Shown one piece after another: positions 26,824 to 40,848 of a stretch of DNA of 64,000 nt. Below the pieces are notes generated by a model. That model ran no database searches, was not told the DNA's origin, and was given only the letters and a program-made list of their open reading frames with translations. Positions within the stretch are counted from its first letter, which is position 1, and each line of letters starts with the position of its first letter. The stretch is from Pempheris klunzingeri (Eukaryota > Chordata > Actinopteri > Acropomatiformes > Pempheridae). The DNA lies in assembly GCF_042242105.1 (NCBI RefSeq), contig NC_092027.1, positions 17,422,221-17,486,220 on the forward strand, read 5' to 3'. Both the position numbers and the translations under genes were made by a program.

Positions 26824-28980
26824 CTAGTCGGATGGATGCTCCGGGCACGAGCGATTCACCTCGAACCACTCATCTATGCACCTGGAACAGTAAGAGGAGG
26901 ACGAAGGGGGAGTTTGTCTCTTGTGATCAAAGGGAAGCTGAATTACATTTAGCACTACTAATCACACTATAAGATATCTAAATTAGCTGGATGTGTGTGT
27001 TTCCTCAATGTGTTTCATTCACCAACTGACTGAATGTTTATGCTCCTCTGATAAAACAGCATAAAACCTCTTGTTCATACACCAAAACAGGGAAACTGCT
27101 ATCCTGACTCGGTCCTGAGGTAACAGAATCTGCCCACGAGCAACTCTTGAACTCACCGACTATCACACTGTATCTTCTTTTGTTGCTTTTGTTAGCTAGC
27201 TGTTTCCCTCATATTTTCAGCATAGACTGTATACAAGAAGTGGACGTGTCTTCCAGGTGTGAAAAATGAAGCCAGTGCGGAAGTGCCTTTAACCTGCATT
27301 GTTTCTATTGGCCAGCAAGGGTGACTCCACTGGCTACAAAAAATAAGTCAGATTGTATAGAAGTCTATGAGAAAATGACCCTGACTCTAACTTGATTTAT
27401 TACCTCAATAAATGTTTTCCTAATGCATTTATGCTCTCAGTCGCTAGTTTCTAATCTTCTTCAACACAGCGTGATGCTCATTTAGTAAATTATGGTCCCA
27501 TTTAGAGGGTCCCAGTCTGTTCTTTTAAGTAAATAAACTGGTAGTGAGTGAGACAGTATGCAAGAGTTTTTTTTCATTGTTCAAGGTGTTCCAGCCTTTG
27601 AGACGTCATGCGAGGGGTATTTCTTCGTCATTGTAATAATTATAAAGTTTAATTACTGTTTTATAATTTCTACAAAAGACGCCAGAAGCCAGCTCAGTGC
27701 CTTGCGCAAAGTTTCAAGTTGTCTCTTGCACAGTGTGCTCTGTCATATCGAGTGAAAATCTAATGACGTCAGTGTTACCGGAAAAGTTTGCCACTAGGTA
27801 ATTTGCTTATTCACCCTCTTGAAAACTGATACTGGTCCACTCTCGATTTATATGCTTAATATGAAGCTACTACCTGTTTCCAGTCTTTTTGCTAAGCTAA
27901 GCTACTTGGTGGTTGACTTTAGCTTCATATTTACCATGTGGACATGAGAGAGGTGTCAATCTTGTCATCTACTCTGGGGGAAAAAAAAAAGCATTTCCCA
28001 AAATATCAAACTATTCCTGTAAATTATTCATCAGGACTTCTGAGTCTGCATTTCAGATTTCCTGGAAGTCATGACTGGTTACACTTGGTGCATTTCCTGC
28101 ATTTGCCAAACTTTTTCCAGCTACAATCAGTTTATTTGTGTGTGTGTGTGTGTGTGTTAGTTAGTTACCCTTTATGGTAGATGCAGAGGCAGGGCAGCCT
28201 GGCGATGGTGTCCCCCTGCTCTAGCTCTTCTAAACAGATGGCACATTCCCCAGAGTCTCTGGATAGGATGTCCTCTGAGAAAGACAATACAGAGACAGAC
28301 TGAGAGAGGAGCACACCAAACCATGCATCACATGCTCAGTCCGGTCACTGAATCTGTTGAACCATCATAGCCATCATCGCAGCCATCTGTTAAACCATTG
28401 GTACCAGAGTCCCTGTGGTCACCTGAGCCCAGATGAGAGCTGCTGCTCCTCCACAGTGTTCAGTAAATACGCAGTCTCCAGTGGGAATAGGTTGATTTTT
28501 GTTGAACATAGTTTCACCCGTTATCATCCTTTCCTTTGGACAATAGTTTGATCATGTATTTCAATAACCTGAGGTCAGGTAATGCTGTTTACCTGCATAT
28601 TGAGCTATGACAGGCCCTAGTGTCAATACCTGAGGCGAAGGACTGTTTGTAGCTCTGATGACAATGAAATTGAATCCTGCAGGAGCAGTACAGGAGCAGT
28701 ACATCCAAATGTACTTATATGTACAAAATGTACGATATTTGCATGTGCTAAGTGAAGGATAAAGTGATGATTGTGTGTGTGTTTCATATCTGTCTGCCTG
28801 TGATAAGCTAATACACACTGTGCAGGCACTGTGAGCTGTGTACGAAATATATATTTATCAGCAACATGCACACTGCTGTGGGTGTGTGCCAGCTGAAAAC
28901 TCTGTGTGTGTGCACGTCTCCCCACATGCACAGACACTTTAAGATTGCACCGTCAAGCCAGGGGAGTCTCTGTTTGCAGG

Positions 28981-29017
<37 letters not shown>

Positions 29018-32000
29018 TACAGCAAAGATGTGTTTGTCTTTCCTGTGTGTGCACATGTAGGTGTGTGTGCACAACACAGGTGCTCAGATACAGTTAGTCT
29101 GGACTCGCATGGATGGCTGTGTAAATGTGCAGCTGCACATCTCTTCATGCTGCACTGTATAACGTCTAGTACAGGTGTATTTCTGTGTTCTTGACAAAAA
29201 AAAAAATATTCGTCTGACTGTGAATCATTTCATGCAAGGAAGGGCGGACAGAGGTACTTGCACTTGATTACTTCCATTCTATGCTACACTATACTTACAG
29301 ATTACAGATGCAAATACTGTACCTTGTATTACATTTAGGTGACAGTTTACAGATTAAGGCTTTGAATAAAAACCTATGGGGATTATTGATTAAACTACCC
29401 ACCAATAAATAAAGCAGTTAAAACCACCATTAAAATGTGACTTACAAAGTAACATTAGAGGTAATAATCAAGTGCTATGATATAATAAAATATTTCAGCG
29501 GTGGAGTCGTGTGATAAGTAGAATTGTCCATGTAAACATCTTGTGATTGGATCACGTCATATGGACAAACAGATTCATCATAGGACCCCTTGACAAATAG
29601 AATTACCGCCTCCGCCAAGCAGTCAAATTGCAGTTTACATTCATGACCTTTCCATTCAAAGACTGGTGCCACCAGTTCAGTATCCAACCAAAGGGGAAAT
29701 ATGGTCCCCTTCTGTTCCTGATCATCGTGTTGAATAGCGACCAGAAAATTGTTTTAGCAGAACATTATGATGCCACAGTGAAGTTGACCTTTGACCTCTT
29801 GGATGTAAAATGTCCTCGCTTCATCATTTTATCCTATTAGACATTTGTATGAAATGTATAATAAGTAACTATAAATTAGTATAATTAGTCTATGAGTTAT
29901 GGCCAAAAACATTTTTAGTGAGGTCACAGGGACCTTTGACCTTTGACCAGCAAAATCTACTCAGTTCATCCTTGAGTCCAAGTGGACACTGGCGCCAAAT
30001 TTGAAGAAATTCCCTCAAGGCGTTCTTGAGATTTCAGCTTCATGAGAACTGAATAACATTTGTCTGGTCTCAGCCTTCCCATGCACAAGCATTGTCATTG
30101 TCAGTGTCACATGATGCATGCATGTCGTTTTTGACCAAAAATGAACAAGTAAAACTGCGAAATAACAGACACATGATAGCTGTGCAATCTTCCATGGTCC
30201 TCTGGCACTTTCATCCCTGATAACTTACTGTTGTAGGTGAGGCGCGTTTTGCTGAAACACATGAGGAGGTGCTTCTCTATTTCTGCTGATGCCATAAACT
30301 TGGAGCAAACAGGACAGTGAAAGCCTGGAATGAGAAACACAAAGACAAGAACATGAGGACTCGGATGTGCCAACGTCTCTCTCATAACCTTTTATTGATA
30401 TGTACACAACAGAAGGTGTGGGGCAGTTTCTGAGAGCTTGATGCATGCACTTTCTAGCCCTCTGCCTGCTGTAAACAATCTGTTACAATCTAACATACAA
30501 CCTTTAGGTGTCATTGCTCGACACAAACTAACTGCAAACAAATCCTTAAGCTGAGATGCCTTCATATTTACACATATTTACACTCCACATGCACGTGGCC
30601 TCCTGACCCCGCGCATCTTCTCACCTGCACAAACAGGCCAGGCGCTGCTTGACCTGAGATAAGCTAACCACGTGTTTAAGTCAAGGAAAGGAGCACAAAG
30701 GCTTCATATAAAGAACACAGGCGGGAATTATCTCTGTGTCTGCTGTGAACCTCGTGTTTGTGAGGGAGGTGACACTGTCAGGCCTGCAAAGTCACAATTG
30801 CATGGATCTGATTGGCAAAAAGTATCAATGACGTTATTCATGCCTGGACTTCCTCATCAGGGAAATTACCTCTGAAGGGCAGACCAAAACTCCTCCCTGT
30901 TTTTATTGATCACATTAGGATAGATGAGGAAACTGGGACAACTCCAACAACAACAAGGATTCAAGAAATGCTATCAAATATTGTTTGGATTGTTCGTTTG
31001 GTCGCTTTTCTTTTTCAGTGACATGGATGTTAGACCGCAACAGTCCTGTTGTAGCACTTTGAGGCCTCTTTTGTTGTGGTCTGGAGACACCCACCAGTTG
31101 AGATGCAGCCAGACTTGCAGATTCAGGAAGTTTGTGTGTGTGTGTGTGTGTGTGTCAGGCAATGTGTAACCAGCAGGAAGCTCTTATCTGCTGACCTACA
31201 TAATGCACTCTTCCCTCTCAGACGGAGTGAAAAACAAGCCAGTTTTGCAAGACAGAGGAGAAGCAAGCGAAGGCAGGCGGCAGTTCCGTACAGCAGAGGC
31301 ACCTGTGGCTACAATAAAAGTGCAGAAGTGCTAAACAAAGGGCTCAGTCATCATACTGCTATTATCATATACCAGGTGTCACATGTCAAATGGAAAAATA
31401 CTCGGCAACTTTGACGATAACTCTACTGTGCAAAGCTGTAGGAGTATCAAACACATACAGTGTCCAACATGAACTAACATGTTGACTCGTGTTGTTCCAC
31501 TAACACAGTGTTAATATTGCAGTTATGCAACATGAGATAACAAATTGGCCCTTTGGTAAGATAATGACAACATACAGTGTACTAAAAACAATGCTCTCTC
31601 CATAAATATTACAAGAGATAGATGGAAATAGCACAATTCACCATTATGTCTGTTCTCACTACTGAGTAACAGACAAAGAGCACTTCAGGAACAATAAGGA
31701 AATCAGGAAACTAAAAGGTGTCATAATGTCACTGCCTTCCCTCCACATCATTTATATGGTAGCTGTGAATTTGTAGTAGCTTAACCCGTGCGTGACAATC
31801 TTACCTCCCAGCAGGTGAGGGGACAGGTGAGCCGGTAAGGAGCCTATAAGCAACCTATGGCCGTCAGGAGGCAGCTGGCCGTCGTCGTCACCATCCGTGC
31901 CATCGAGGCTCTGATTGAGTGCGTGTGACCCTGACCTGGTGCCGGTTGGTATACTGAGCCCGGAGCTGGTTGGTCCTCCACCCGTGTACCGGATCCGGGG

Positions 32001-32132
32001 GCCTTCTGGTCCATTTGTGTACCTAAACCCCGCGATCCTTTCCCCTCCGCTTGAGTTTCCAGATGGGAGATCGGAGCTGGAATAAGCCCGAGTTCTGCCA
32101 TCAAACGCTGGGCTGCTCTGTTTGGCCCCCAT
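26824..32132 (-). CDS. znrf2: E3 ubiquitin-protein ligase ZNRF2 (zinc and RING finger 2)
   Basis: Membrane-associated E3 ligase; mammalian ZNRF2 acts on endosomal/lysosomal membranes and neuronal terminals. Four coding exons: 32132-31805, 30324-30229, 28274-28169 and 26881-26824, with consistent phases and a 195-aa product. MGAKQS at the start is an N-myristoylation signal shared with human ZNRF2, as is RTRAYSSSDLPSG. A low-complexity Gly/Ser-rich segment leads to the conserved LLIGSLPAHLSPHLLGG. Exon 2 gives the first zinc finger (CPVCSKFMASAEIEKHLLMC). Exons 3-4 give the RING (CAICLEELEQGDTIARLPC, LCIYHKGCIDEW, RSCPEHPSD, stop TAG). ZNRF2 rather than ZNRF1 because of the N-terminus; it is shorter than human (242 aa) mainly in the Gly/Ser/Ala-rich part. 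Confidence 0.95.
27868..28022. mobile_element. Partial copy of the fold-back element (one arm)
   Basis: Closely resembles the right arm of the element at 4958-5546: CTGTTTCCAGTC, GCTAAGCTAAGCTA, TTTAGCTTCATATTTACC, GACATGAGAG and GCATTTCCCAAAATATC occur in the same order. It lies in znrf2 intron 3, just downstream of coding exon 3 (28169). Confidence 0.65.
28983..29018. repeat. (GT)n microsatellite in znrf2 intron 2
   Basis: Uninterrupted GT run, followed by GT-rich sequence to about 29068. Confidence 0.9.
29590..30060. mobile_element. Dispersed fish repeat in znrf2 intron 2
   Basis: Contains phrases that recur in many teleost genomes, such as GGGACCTTTGACCTTTGACC, TCATCCTTGAGTCCAAGTGG and CCAAATTTGAAGAAATTCCC with TCAAGGCGTTCTTGAG. 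No coding capacity is seen. The family assignment is open and the boundaries are approximate. Confidence 0.5.
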
Positions 32133-33360
32133 GCCGCCTCGGGCTTACCTCCTCTGGTTTTGTGTGCGCTTTAAAGTTTTTAGCCACGACACATGGTTGC
32201 AGTGAGTTCTGAAGCAGTGACACCGACTGAGGAAATAAAGCCTAACGTGTGAACAACAGTACAGGCGAGGCCATCCAACATCCTAAAGTTTCATGGTGCG
32301 CTCTGTGCGTAAAGTGCGCACTCGCCTACGCATAAGTTTATTTCCAAATGGTAGCTTTTTTTTCTTGGCAGAGCTCTTCTTTCTTTCCAACAATGGAAAA
32401 ACTAAAGAGACAAAGTCTCTTCAGTTAAAAGTCTGCAGTTCTTCCACTTCAGATGAGGACATTGGCGCAAGTGTTGACCCACAGCCCATCTGGTTCAAGT
32501 TTGTTTTTGTGCTCAACTGTGGCGTCTGGAAAGAAAAATAAAAGCAGGGATTGCCCTCCTCCCCCCTGCGAGGCAGCTCCGTCAAACTACCCAGAGTTCA
32601 CCAGGATGAGAAAAGTTCGCCTTCAAAGTAAAGGATCTTACCGCTGGAGTTGGCTCAATATAACCACTTTATATGGAACTGCATGTAATGTGTATTTTCA
32701 TGATGGGTTCATCCACAGATTAATTTCTCCATCAATCAATTTATTGTCTAGTCAGAAAATAGTGTAAATGCCATCACAATTACCCAGAAACCAAAGTGAC
32801 AACAACCAGAAGAACAAAACTTCAAAATGATCTAAAATGAATTGATTAATTGAAACGATTCAAAGGAAAAACAGCAAATCCCCACATTTAAGGAGTTGGA
32901 ACGAAGGCATGATTTACAAGGAAAATTATTTAAACAATTATCAAAATTATGATTCCAATTAATTTTCTGTCAATCACTAAATAAACTAATCTGTCTCATC
33001 ATGTATGTAGTTTTGGGTAGTTTAATTTATAACAAAGCATCATATTTTATAAGCTGTTCGTGCATTTTGTCCAATAGTATAATAATATTATAGCACTTTT
33101 TGCTACTTTAACTTAAGTAGATGAATATGTTCAACACAGCTGAACAACACGTGTAGCGTTGTCCTTATATTTATGGTTTGTGATTGATGATTTCAAATTT
33201 GTTCAATTTGAGTTGCGTTTAATGAATGAAAACAATTATATGAGTGAAGTTTATTGTCATATTATTACCTAGGACTTGAATACTTTTGCTGTTTCACTCA
33301 AAGGTTTTGTGTTAAAGGCTCAAAGGCTTCCTTAGATGCTTACAGGTAAAAGAAAAAACA
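32133..33360. other. znrf2 5' flank and A/T-rich repeat-like intergenic DNA
   Basis: The first 150-200 bases upstream of the znrf2 start are CpG-rich and probably hold its promoter. From about 32700 to 33000 the sequence (AATTGATTAATTGAAACGAT, then ATTATCAAAATTATGATTCC and AATTAATTTTCTGTCAATCA) resembles a common A/T-rich hAT-like MITE of fish. No gene is seen. Confidence 0.4.
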
Positions 33361-33372
33361 GGAAAATCGAAT

Positions 33373-34895
33373 TTTATTGAAGTTTAAATTCTCAAGGACC
33401 ACTGTGTATATTCACATATGTATGCGATGTGTGTTCTTGGTGGTCCTGTGACTGTCTTCTGGTCGAACAGGAAAAGCTACCAACGCAAACCTTTTACTGG
33501 CACACTTTTGTTCTTTTACTTTGAAGGCGTAATCACAGCTTCCTGCATGCAGTCTCCAGCCTGACGCAGCTCCCAGTGGGCGCGTCAGCTGGTGCGTGAC
33601 GTCAACCCCAGTAACACCAGCAGGCAGCAGGCACAGCAGCAGGTCACCAGTCCACTCTGGGAAATGAAAGCCCTCCATGTTGGGCGCTTTGAGTCCCATT
33701 ACCTTGAGGCCACTGAGAAAACCAGACATACTGAAAACACTTCTGGGACACTGTTCACACGGTTTATTGAACAACTTCACACACATCGGGGGACAAACAG
33801 AAAACACACTGCATGAGAAACATTCAAATAGGCAATAAAAAGACAAAACATTTACAAGCCAAAGTAAACGGGCTAAAGATGGACCTCTGAAACAGTCTCG
33901 CATGTGGATCAAGTGGTCGGAGGCGGCGGGGCCTGAAGCATCGCAGTGCACTGGATGTGACATACAACAACACACCGTGAGATTAGAGATAACAGGGTAG
34001 GGAGAGGGTGGCTCTTAACAAATATATTCTCCTCCCTGCGAGACCACTCAGGGATTTGGGTGTGCACTTATTAAACTCATGGTTACGAGAAGCCTCGAAA
34101 GAAGCCGATGAAGTCAGAACAGGCAGAAAAGAGGTTTTGGCTGTAGCTTTAGGAAAGTATGTCATCAGAATGTGCAGAGAAAAGGGTCCAAACTGCGAAC
34201 CACCGACAACCAGGAAGGAAGACTACGGGACAGAGGAACTAGGGTGTCATGTGACCATGAGTCACCCAGGCCGGGAAGGGCTGAAGCTGCTGCATGGGCC
34301 TTTGTTGTCATGGTCAAATGATAGTAACTTTGATTAAAAACATCCTCCTTAAGTGACTTTAAACTCTTTGAGGTGCACTACCTTGGAAACGTTAAGCGAC
34401 ACACCTCAAGAGATGGTCCATGCTACCGTGAAGCTGCACACTTGGATTTCCACGTGAGGAGCCAATGTGTGAAGTGCTTTTGACTTAAACCTATACTACT
34501 ACTTTAATTTTGTCTAAAAGAGGAGAGTTTGAGAGCTGCCCCACCTGAATCCACATCTGAGTACGCTTTACATCCTGCCCTCCCTCTTTCCTCCCCTCTC
34601 TTTGTCTGCGTCACTCTGGTTGCCCCACGCAACCACAAACCGTCAGTTTTTACTCGTTAATCTTACTTCTAGCTCTCGCTTGGAGAAAGTAGGTAACTTG
34701 TCACATTCATCTCCAAAGCCACCGGGGGAAATGTGTGTATTGTGGTAACATCTGACTGTATTTCTGCATAATGAAGCCAGCTGAGGCCAATGTAATATTG
34801 CTGTGCTGTGGAACTTTAACTAACCAGATGGTGAATGATTATGATACTTGCATTGTACATGGCTACAGCTCACGTAGGCCCTGTGTGTGTGTGTC

Positions 34896-34947
<52 letters not shown>

Positions 34948-35200
34948 TGTGTCTGTGTGTGTGTGTTTGGTTGTGGGGGTCGACACAGTGCAACGGAGTG
35001 CACTCTTTGGGAAGCAAAGCCACTGAGACATTCAAGAACATGGTGGTGCAATTTTAGCAAGTTGACTGTAAGTATGTGTGTGCGTTTGTGTGTGTGTGTG
35101 TTTGGATAAGAGTGTGTTGTTAGGTGGTTGGGCGGATGAGTTGAGGCCCGGAGGTTGTGGGCAGCTCTGCCCCAGCTGCAGGCCCCGTCCTAGGGGCTCA
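33373..35200 (-). other. Probable mturn 3' UTR
   Basis: Minus-strand sequence after the mturn stop. Candidate AATAAA signals on the minus strand lie at 33763-33768 and 33373-33378. It includes the long GT microsatellite at 34881-34965. MTURN mRNAs in other vertebrates have long 3' UTRs, which fits, but the extent is inferred. Confidence 0.45.
34881..34965. repeat. (GT)n microsatellite
   Basis: Long GT run with a few CT or GA interruptions, in the probable mturn 3' UTR. On the transcribed strand it reads CA. Confidence 0.9.
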
Positions 35201-38200
35201 TCACTGCTGGCTGACCCCCATCTGCTGGTGGTCAGGCCCTGGTTCCCCCTCCATGTCAGCGTGGTAATGCTCAAAACTGTCGTCTTCTAAGTCTGGAAGA
35301 CCCAGCAGCTGACAGGGGGAGACGGAGAGGGTTGTGTTAGAGGCTGTGACATAAAGACGTGTGTATGTGTGTTAACAACATGAGTTAATGTCTCGTTTAA
35401 ACAAACATTCGGTAGCAGGTGGACCATGATCCAAGGCCTCATATCAATGATTAGGTTCAACTCTTCAGTACAATATACTGTACTGGATGTATAGTATATT
35501 GTACTGAAGAGTTGGTACATTTACATTTACATTTACTCACATAGTGTGTTACTTTGAGCATGCTTTGTGTTAATACTTGTGTACTTTCACTTCAGTAAAA
35601 TTCTGAACACGGTACCAGAGTATTACTACACTGTGGTATTGATACTTTCTGGAGTGGAGTTCTCCCACCAATAACAATCCCTGCAAATTCCCTTGATTAA
35701 TCCTTAATTTACTAGAAACACTAAAGTATAGTAAATATACGGTTATAGCCAGTAGGCTGTTGCATAAAGATTGGCAACAAGGGGTTGGGGAAACAGCTGG
35801 CCTGGGTCGTACAGTAATAAACTCCACCCAACGGCACCTCTGGATGTCACTGATGAGCACGTTATACCTTGTTTGTTCAGCCGGTGTTAAAAAATTAGGT
35901 CAAAAAATTGACATCCTGTGATTTTATGGCGAGTAATGTGCCGGAGTGTTGCCACTGTGAGCCTGCAGGAAGTTACAGCCCCTTATTTTTTCTGTTATTG
36001 CTTATCTTGCCCCTGCCTTTGTTGCTGCTGTAACATGTAAATTTCCCCCGATGGGGAATCAATAAAGTCCATCTTATCTTAAAGTTAGTGATCAGGTAGG
36101 TAGATTTTGACACTTAAAGCTAGCTGTTTGCCTTTGTTCTCTTTATGTCTTTATGCTCAGCTAAGCTAAAAGGTTAACCCTACATCTGAATGCACGTATC
36201 CTAAAATTTCCACAGTTTCTTGATTGAGGTGCAAATTCATTGGACACATCAATGGATTTTAATAGATTAAGCATGGTTTAAAGGGTAAAACCCACACATT
36301 TCCATCAAATAGCCTGCAAGCCTGAATTTTCAAGTTAATGAAAAATGCATGTCTTTTCTAGTAAATTAAGTAATGGATAATTTGGTTGTTTCTTCAGGGA
36401 GTTTTGCCCCTTAAAGAGCTTTTAAGCCATGCTGATAATCCATATATAACCTACATATAACAATCCATTAATTTCTCCATTAAGTATCCTTTTAAAATTA
36501 CATTAGCAGTACATTAAGTTCTTTGAATAGAGGTTTTGTGAAATTAAAACTACTCTTACATGTCAAATAGGCAACAGGCCTTGAATCATGTTCTGTATCC
36601 TTCTCATGTTTTGTGTCATTTGCCGATAAGCAAGCCAGCATTAAAATGTCAGAACTGTGGGTGGAGTTCGGCGTGTTTTGTCCGCACGCGAAAGAACAGA
36701 ATGTATCAGGGTTGTAATAAACCCAGACAGACACAAGCAGAGGTCATTGCACTGTGGTTAATGCGGTGTGTTAAAAAGAAAACTGTGACTCCCAAGAGTG
36801 TCACTCTTTTGTTCCCTCACAGGCCTGAAGGACGTGAAGACCTTCTCCAGCACCTCCAGCAGAGTCTTCTTCCCGCAGGAGGAGATGTAGTCCTGGGCCA
36901 GCTGGAGGAAAGGAAGGCAGTCCTCACTCTCGCTCCACACGTGCTACACACACACACACAGACAAAGATCAGCAAATAGTCATGCAAGTTGGCAGCTCGC
37001 CCTCTGTACCAGGCGATGTAATACTGTCACACTTCCTCCACCGGTGTGGCCTCGTGTGGGCCGTATACTGACATTCAACTCTCAGGAATGATCAAGTAAA
37101 TAAGTAAAGCTGGGTCAGGGGCAGCGCCGCACAGAAAAAAGCAATTAAACCAGATAAAGAGACTTACTGTATCTTCACGAACATGAGACAGACAACAGGA
37201 GAGACACTGGATAATAAAATACACAAAGTCCTGAATATTCACTACGGACAGTCAGACATCGCATGACTGTACACCAGCTCATTATGAAATGCTGGGCAAG
37301 TAGTCCAAGGTTATATAGGAGATAATGATGAATTCTTGAGAGCAGTGTGCTACCTAATATATTCATGGATTAGTGTCATATTATAATCAATAAGTTACCA
37401 TTACTCTCTTTTTACAGAACAATATTGGTTACACACGGTCTGTTTTTCATTGGCCTCAAGTAAGCGCCGTTATTCAGGAGCTCTGTGTACACGTCGTTTT
37501 GCTGCCAAGATGGCTCTTTCTCACCAGAGAGCCTGTCTAGTCTGTGGGCATCGATTAATGTACAACCTGGTTTACACTCTACTTGTCTGGTGCATACCAC
37601 TTAGTGCACTTATGGCCAATAAAACCATGTTAAGGAGCAGTAAATTGTAATTCCTTGACATTAGACATAAGATTTCAAGTTAGATCAAGATCAACTTCCT
37701 CATGAGTGCCACTTGTCGACTTGTCGACTCCCTGGATTGTTAGATCAACACCACTGCTTGGGGATGGCCATTGAGCAATTCTGCTTCACTTACTGTTAGT
37801 GTTGTTTAATTGGAGTCGAAAGGCCGTGTTGTTAGGTTATGTATTAGGCAATGCTATTAGGGGCGTCTGGCCAAGTGTGCAGAATGACCTGGAGGGAAAA
37901 GCCAGCGGGTGTTAAACAAAAGTAGATCATCTTAATGTGCAGGCAAGAGTCTTTGTCTGCTCAAGTTGGATTGTCCAGCATTTATGTATTTGATTATTTT
38001 TCAGTCAATTATACAATATGGACAATTTAAGGACTTTTTCTGTGGTTAAAATTGACCACAAAACCATAAAAACCATCCCCTAATTTATACCTTACAGGCT
38101 AATTTATACCTTACAGGCTAGTTTTTACCGTATACCCTGAAGGTCAACATGGATAAATGGGAAAATCAATGTTTTGTAACAAGGTAATTTTAATATATGC

Positions 38201-38871
38201 ACAATTTAACTCAGTGGCATAAAAACCATCTCAGAATTTTCATCTTAATTGAAAAATTAAGGACCTCTTAAAAATGCTTTGATATATTACAATCTATGTA
38301 TTAATTTATCAATTGTCGCCTTGAAAATGTCATTAAAAGCAGCTTACTTTCATCATTATCAATACATGAATCAATGAAATGTTGAAGGAAAAAGCAACGG
38401 GCTGCAGGTTTCATAATGTGCACTGGGGACACGGCTTCATTTAAGCATTTTAAGAGGGTGAGAATCAAGTGAATCAGGCTGGGGAGAAAAAATAAAATGA
38501 CAAAGTGGTAGATGGGTCTAATATTGAGTCCTCTGGCTAAAACTGCTCAAAGATGGTCGTTCCAGTTTGACACTGATGGATGGGCTCTCACTTGAGGGTG
38601 TGCCTCCTCTGCACCCGTAAAAACCTCATTTTTCAGCAGATCTCAACCAGCAAATCCACTCGCTCTTGTTTCGCAGCAGCTGTACACTGTATCATATAAC
38701 CGATATAACAGAAAGCTGCTAAAATGAAGCCTGAGGGAAATTACTGAGCTGGAGACAGTGATGTTCAGCTGCACTGTTATTATGGTGGAACTGATCTCAC
38801 AGTGCCCTCTAGTGAAATGACGGGCCAATGATGCTCAGTTCTGAAGAAAAAACAAGATAAACTGAGGAGAG

Positions 38872-38962
<91 letters not shown>

Positions 38963-39023
38963 AGTGTGTCAGTGTGTGTGTCAGTGTGTGTGAGTGTGTC
39001 AGTGTGTGTGTCAGTGTGTGTGA

Positions 39024-39058
<35 letters not shown>

Positions 39059-39167
39059 TGAGACACCCTGCTGATAGCTGTATTGATCGAGCAAGGGTAA
39101 CTAGATCTCAGGAGTCCTGCAGAGAGAGGGTTATTCTTGCTGATTTGAGAGTGCAAAGCCGACAGAG

Positions 39168-39203
<36 letters not shown>

Positions 39204-39490
39204 GTGGGTGTTCTGTCTGCAGCAGCTCACATGCATTAGCCTGAAATGGGAGTTGGCACTGAGAGATGACAACTAACCACATGATGTATTTATGTTACTG
39301 TATCTTTTCTGTATTTAACCTGCTGCTATTCTCTTTCTCTGCAAACATGTTCTCAGTAAGATGATTTGATCATGCAAGGAGCTGGATTTGTATTCATCTT
39401 CCACCAGCGGCCACAGAAAGCCCCTGCTTCAGCGGTGCTGCTCTGCTGTCTGTGGGACAGACCAGGCGAGGCCTGCTAACACACACACAA

Positions 39491-39523
<33 letters not shown>

Positions 39524-40794
39524 CACGGTCATTGTGACATAACGTGTTATTGACTGAACAGACGCCCTGGCTCCTGGGTCATCTCCATCTGCTCCCCGCC
39601 CCGTTAGCCCCTGTCACTGAGCAGGAGGAGGGAGCAGGGCGGGTCTGGCCTCAGGAGCTGCAGGGATCACAACAGCACCACCGCACCACACTGGTTCAGG
39701 ATAGAGATGGTGAGCTGTGGAAAGACTCCTGTCTCTAGTCTCTAGTTGATCAGCTTACAAATAATCAGTGATAGTACCACTGAAGACCCTAAGCTCATAT
39801 CATCTATTGTGCCTGGGGTTTGGGGGATTTCAGTTTAACAGTTATAGAAAAATTACACATAGTGAGATTCTGGCGTTGCTTAGGACCTTTAAATGTGGCT
39901 GTTTTAGGGAGAAATTCTATTTGATAAAAGTAACATGAAGAGATGTGGTATTCCTCCACCATCCAGTCTGGAGAATTCTCCAAAATGTCATTTAGACATC
40001 ATGTGAGCAGATGTCTATTTAAATTTGCAGACTTTATTTGTGTCTCTGCAAATATTTTTATAACACTGGGGTATAAATTGTACTCAACCCTGGATCTGAG
40101 CAGAAAACTGGTCAATAAACCCTTTAAAACAAAGACATAAAAATGCCTTTATATATTTAATGGTTATTTGTATAGGGACGTTTGTAGCATACGACAGTGC
40201 CTCACACCACAGCATTTATAGCCTATGTTAATTCGGAACGCCCAGCCTTTGATGGGCCTTTTAAAATGCACAAGTCTTTTGTTAATTATGTACTGTATGT
40301 ACTGCAGAACATCGACCTCACCAATCAAATAAGTAAGTGGATAAACTAGAGAGATTTATTTGCACACTTGTCTGGTGTAAAATCTGGGTTCAAGCTTTTT
40401 GGCAGAAAGCTCTGGCCTTCATGGCTACAAAAAAAGACAATGTCATGGAACTTGTCACTTGTTAGTTGTCCACGTATGTCCACAAATGTATTTCCTATTG
40501 TTCATTTAATGCTTTGTGTTCCAAGTGCAGCACAGTGGCCTGCAGGGCTTTTATTTTGAAAGTTATAGGCCTCATGTATTCAACATGGCCAGCCTGATGG
40601 TGCTGTGGTTCAGAGGGTTATAGCAGTTGATTATGGTGGAGGGGGGAGAGGACCATCGACAAAGGGGGTTGGGAGTGTGCACCCAAACTGAAATGACGTC
40701 ACCCCCTCCACTCCTCTCCTGTGTCCATCAGCTGGAAAACCGGGACCAACCGGGGCACACCCACCTCCAACCCAGCCTCGACACACCTACTAGA

Positions 40795-40848
<54 letters not shown>

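Noticed and set aside
33412-33975. 187-codon open frame on the minus strand
   Set aside because: It has no recognisable domain, is rich in Cys and Phe in a way typical of chance frames, and lies in the probable 3' UTR of mturn downstream of its stop.
38809-39282. Long open frames through GT/CA repeats (both strands, also at 8970, 28866, 34771, 46183)
   Set aside because: They encode only Cys-Val or Thr-His repeats from microsatellites; open frames in dinucleotide repeats are expected.
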